NCBI GenBank assembly: GCA_964634325.1
Contig: CAZWJF010000002.1
Coordinates: forward strand, 62,001-126,000
Length of the DNA: 64,000 nt
DNA from: JAJXWB01 sp964634325
Lineage (GTDB): Bacteria; Pseudomonadota; Alphaproteobacteria; Rhizobiales; Beijerinckiaceae
Direction: 5' to 3'
Part shown: positions 63,999-64,000 of the stretch, in pieces
Numbering within the stretch: the stretch's first letter is position 1
How the letters are laid out: every line of letters starts with the position of its first letter
Program-made: the position numbers and the translations under genes
The notes under the pieces: generated by a model
The model's input: only the letters and a program-made list of their open reading frames with translations
What the model was told of the DNA's origin: nothing
Database searches by the model: none

Positions 63999-64000
63999 AC

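Overview
The window is GC-rich, densely coding DNA from an alphaproteobacterium, most likely a member of the Hyphomicrobiales (Rhizobiales). The evidence is the gene content and order: a CpdR-type single-domain response regulator beside tRNA-Val, an N-formylglutamate amidohydrolase and HisN; homospermidine synthase with a fold-III ornithine decarboxylase; a ROSE-type RNA thermometer in front of a small heat-shock gene; and a long palindromic repeat of a kind common in Bradyrhizobium relatives. It looks like ordinary chromosome. I see no phage, plasmid, transposase, rRNA or CRISPR. About 58 protein genes and one tRNA are supported.

Layout. 1-3.0 kb: end of a ferredoxin-NADP reductase gene, a small membrane protein, a short-chain dehydrogenase (SDR) and CorA. 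3.1-10.1 kb: polyamine genes (homospermidine synthase, a GNAT acetyltransferase, ornithine decarboxylase) split by a P450/aromatic aldehyde dehydrogenase pair. The decarboxylase has a roughly 500-nt structured leader with its own recognisable promoter. 10.2-16.9 kb: OpgD, a GNAT protein, a creatininase-family amidohydrolase divergent from an NMT1/THI5-type ABC transporter, and an EamA exporter. 16.9-28.6 kb: a carbohydrate or sugar-acid uptake and oxidation region (CUT1 ABC transporter, 2-hydroxyacid dehydrogenase, DenD-like and SDR dehydrogenases, IlvD/Edd dehydratase), with a tandem AprI/Inh protease inhibitor, an RlpA-like protein and two GNATs interspersed.

28.7-32.8 kb: tRNA-Val, cpdR, N-formylglutamate amidohydrolase, an MFS transporter and hisN. 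32.8-39.8 kb: a urate degradation island. PuuD, HIU hydrolase and a PuuE-UraD fusion take urate to allantoate; ureidoglycine aminohydrolase and AllA act further down; an NCS2 permease imports the base; a LysR regulator sits between the two divergent arms. The allantoate amidohydrolase step is not in the window. 40-46 kb: a radical SAM protein and a liv-type ABC transporter with a fused LivM-LivG subunit. 46-53.7 kb: a lipoprotein alkylsulfatase, a flavin monooxygenase divergent from a RidA protein, SerA, a lysophospholipase-like hydrolase and an MFS transporter. 53.7-64 kb: the thermometer-controlled Hsp20, a Pro/Ala-rich secreted protein, threonine aldolase, the gltB-GST-gltD operon and the end of a YkuD L,D-transpeptidase gene.

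Nothing here is a clearly new protein system. The most rewarding signals are non-coding: the ornithine decarboxylase leader with an attenuator-like structure, the ROSE hairpin, and several perfect inverted repeats in promoter-sized gaps that look like operators. All product names rest on recognising motifs and overall sequence by eye; no database search was run.
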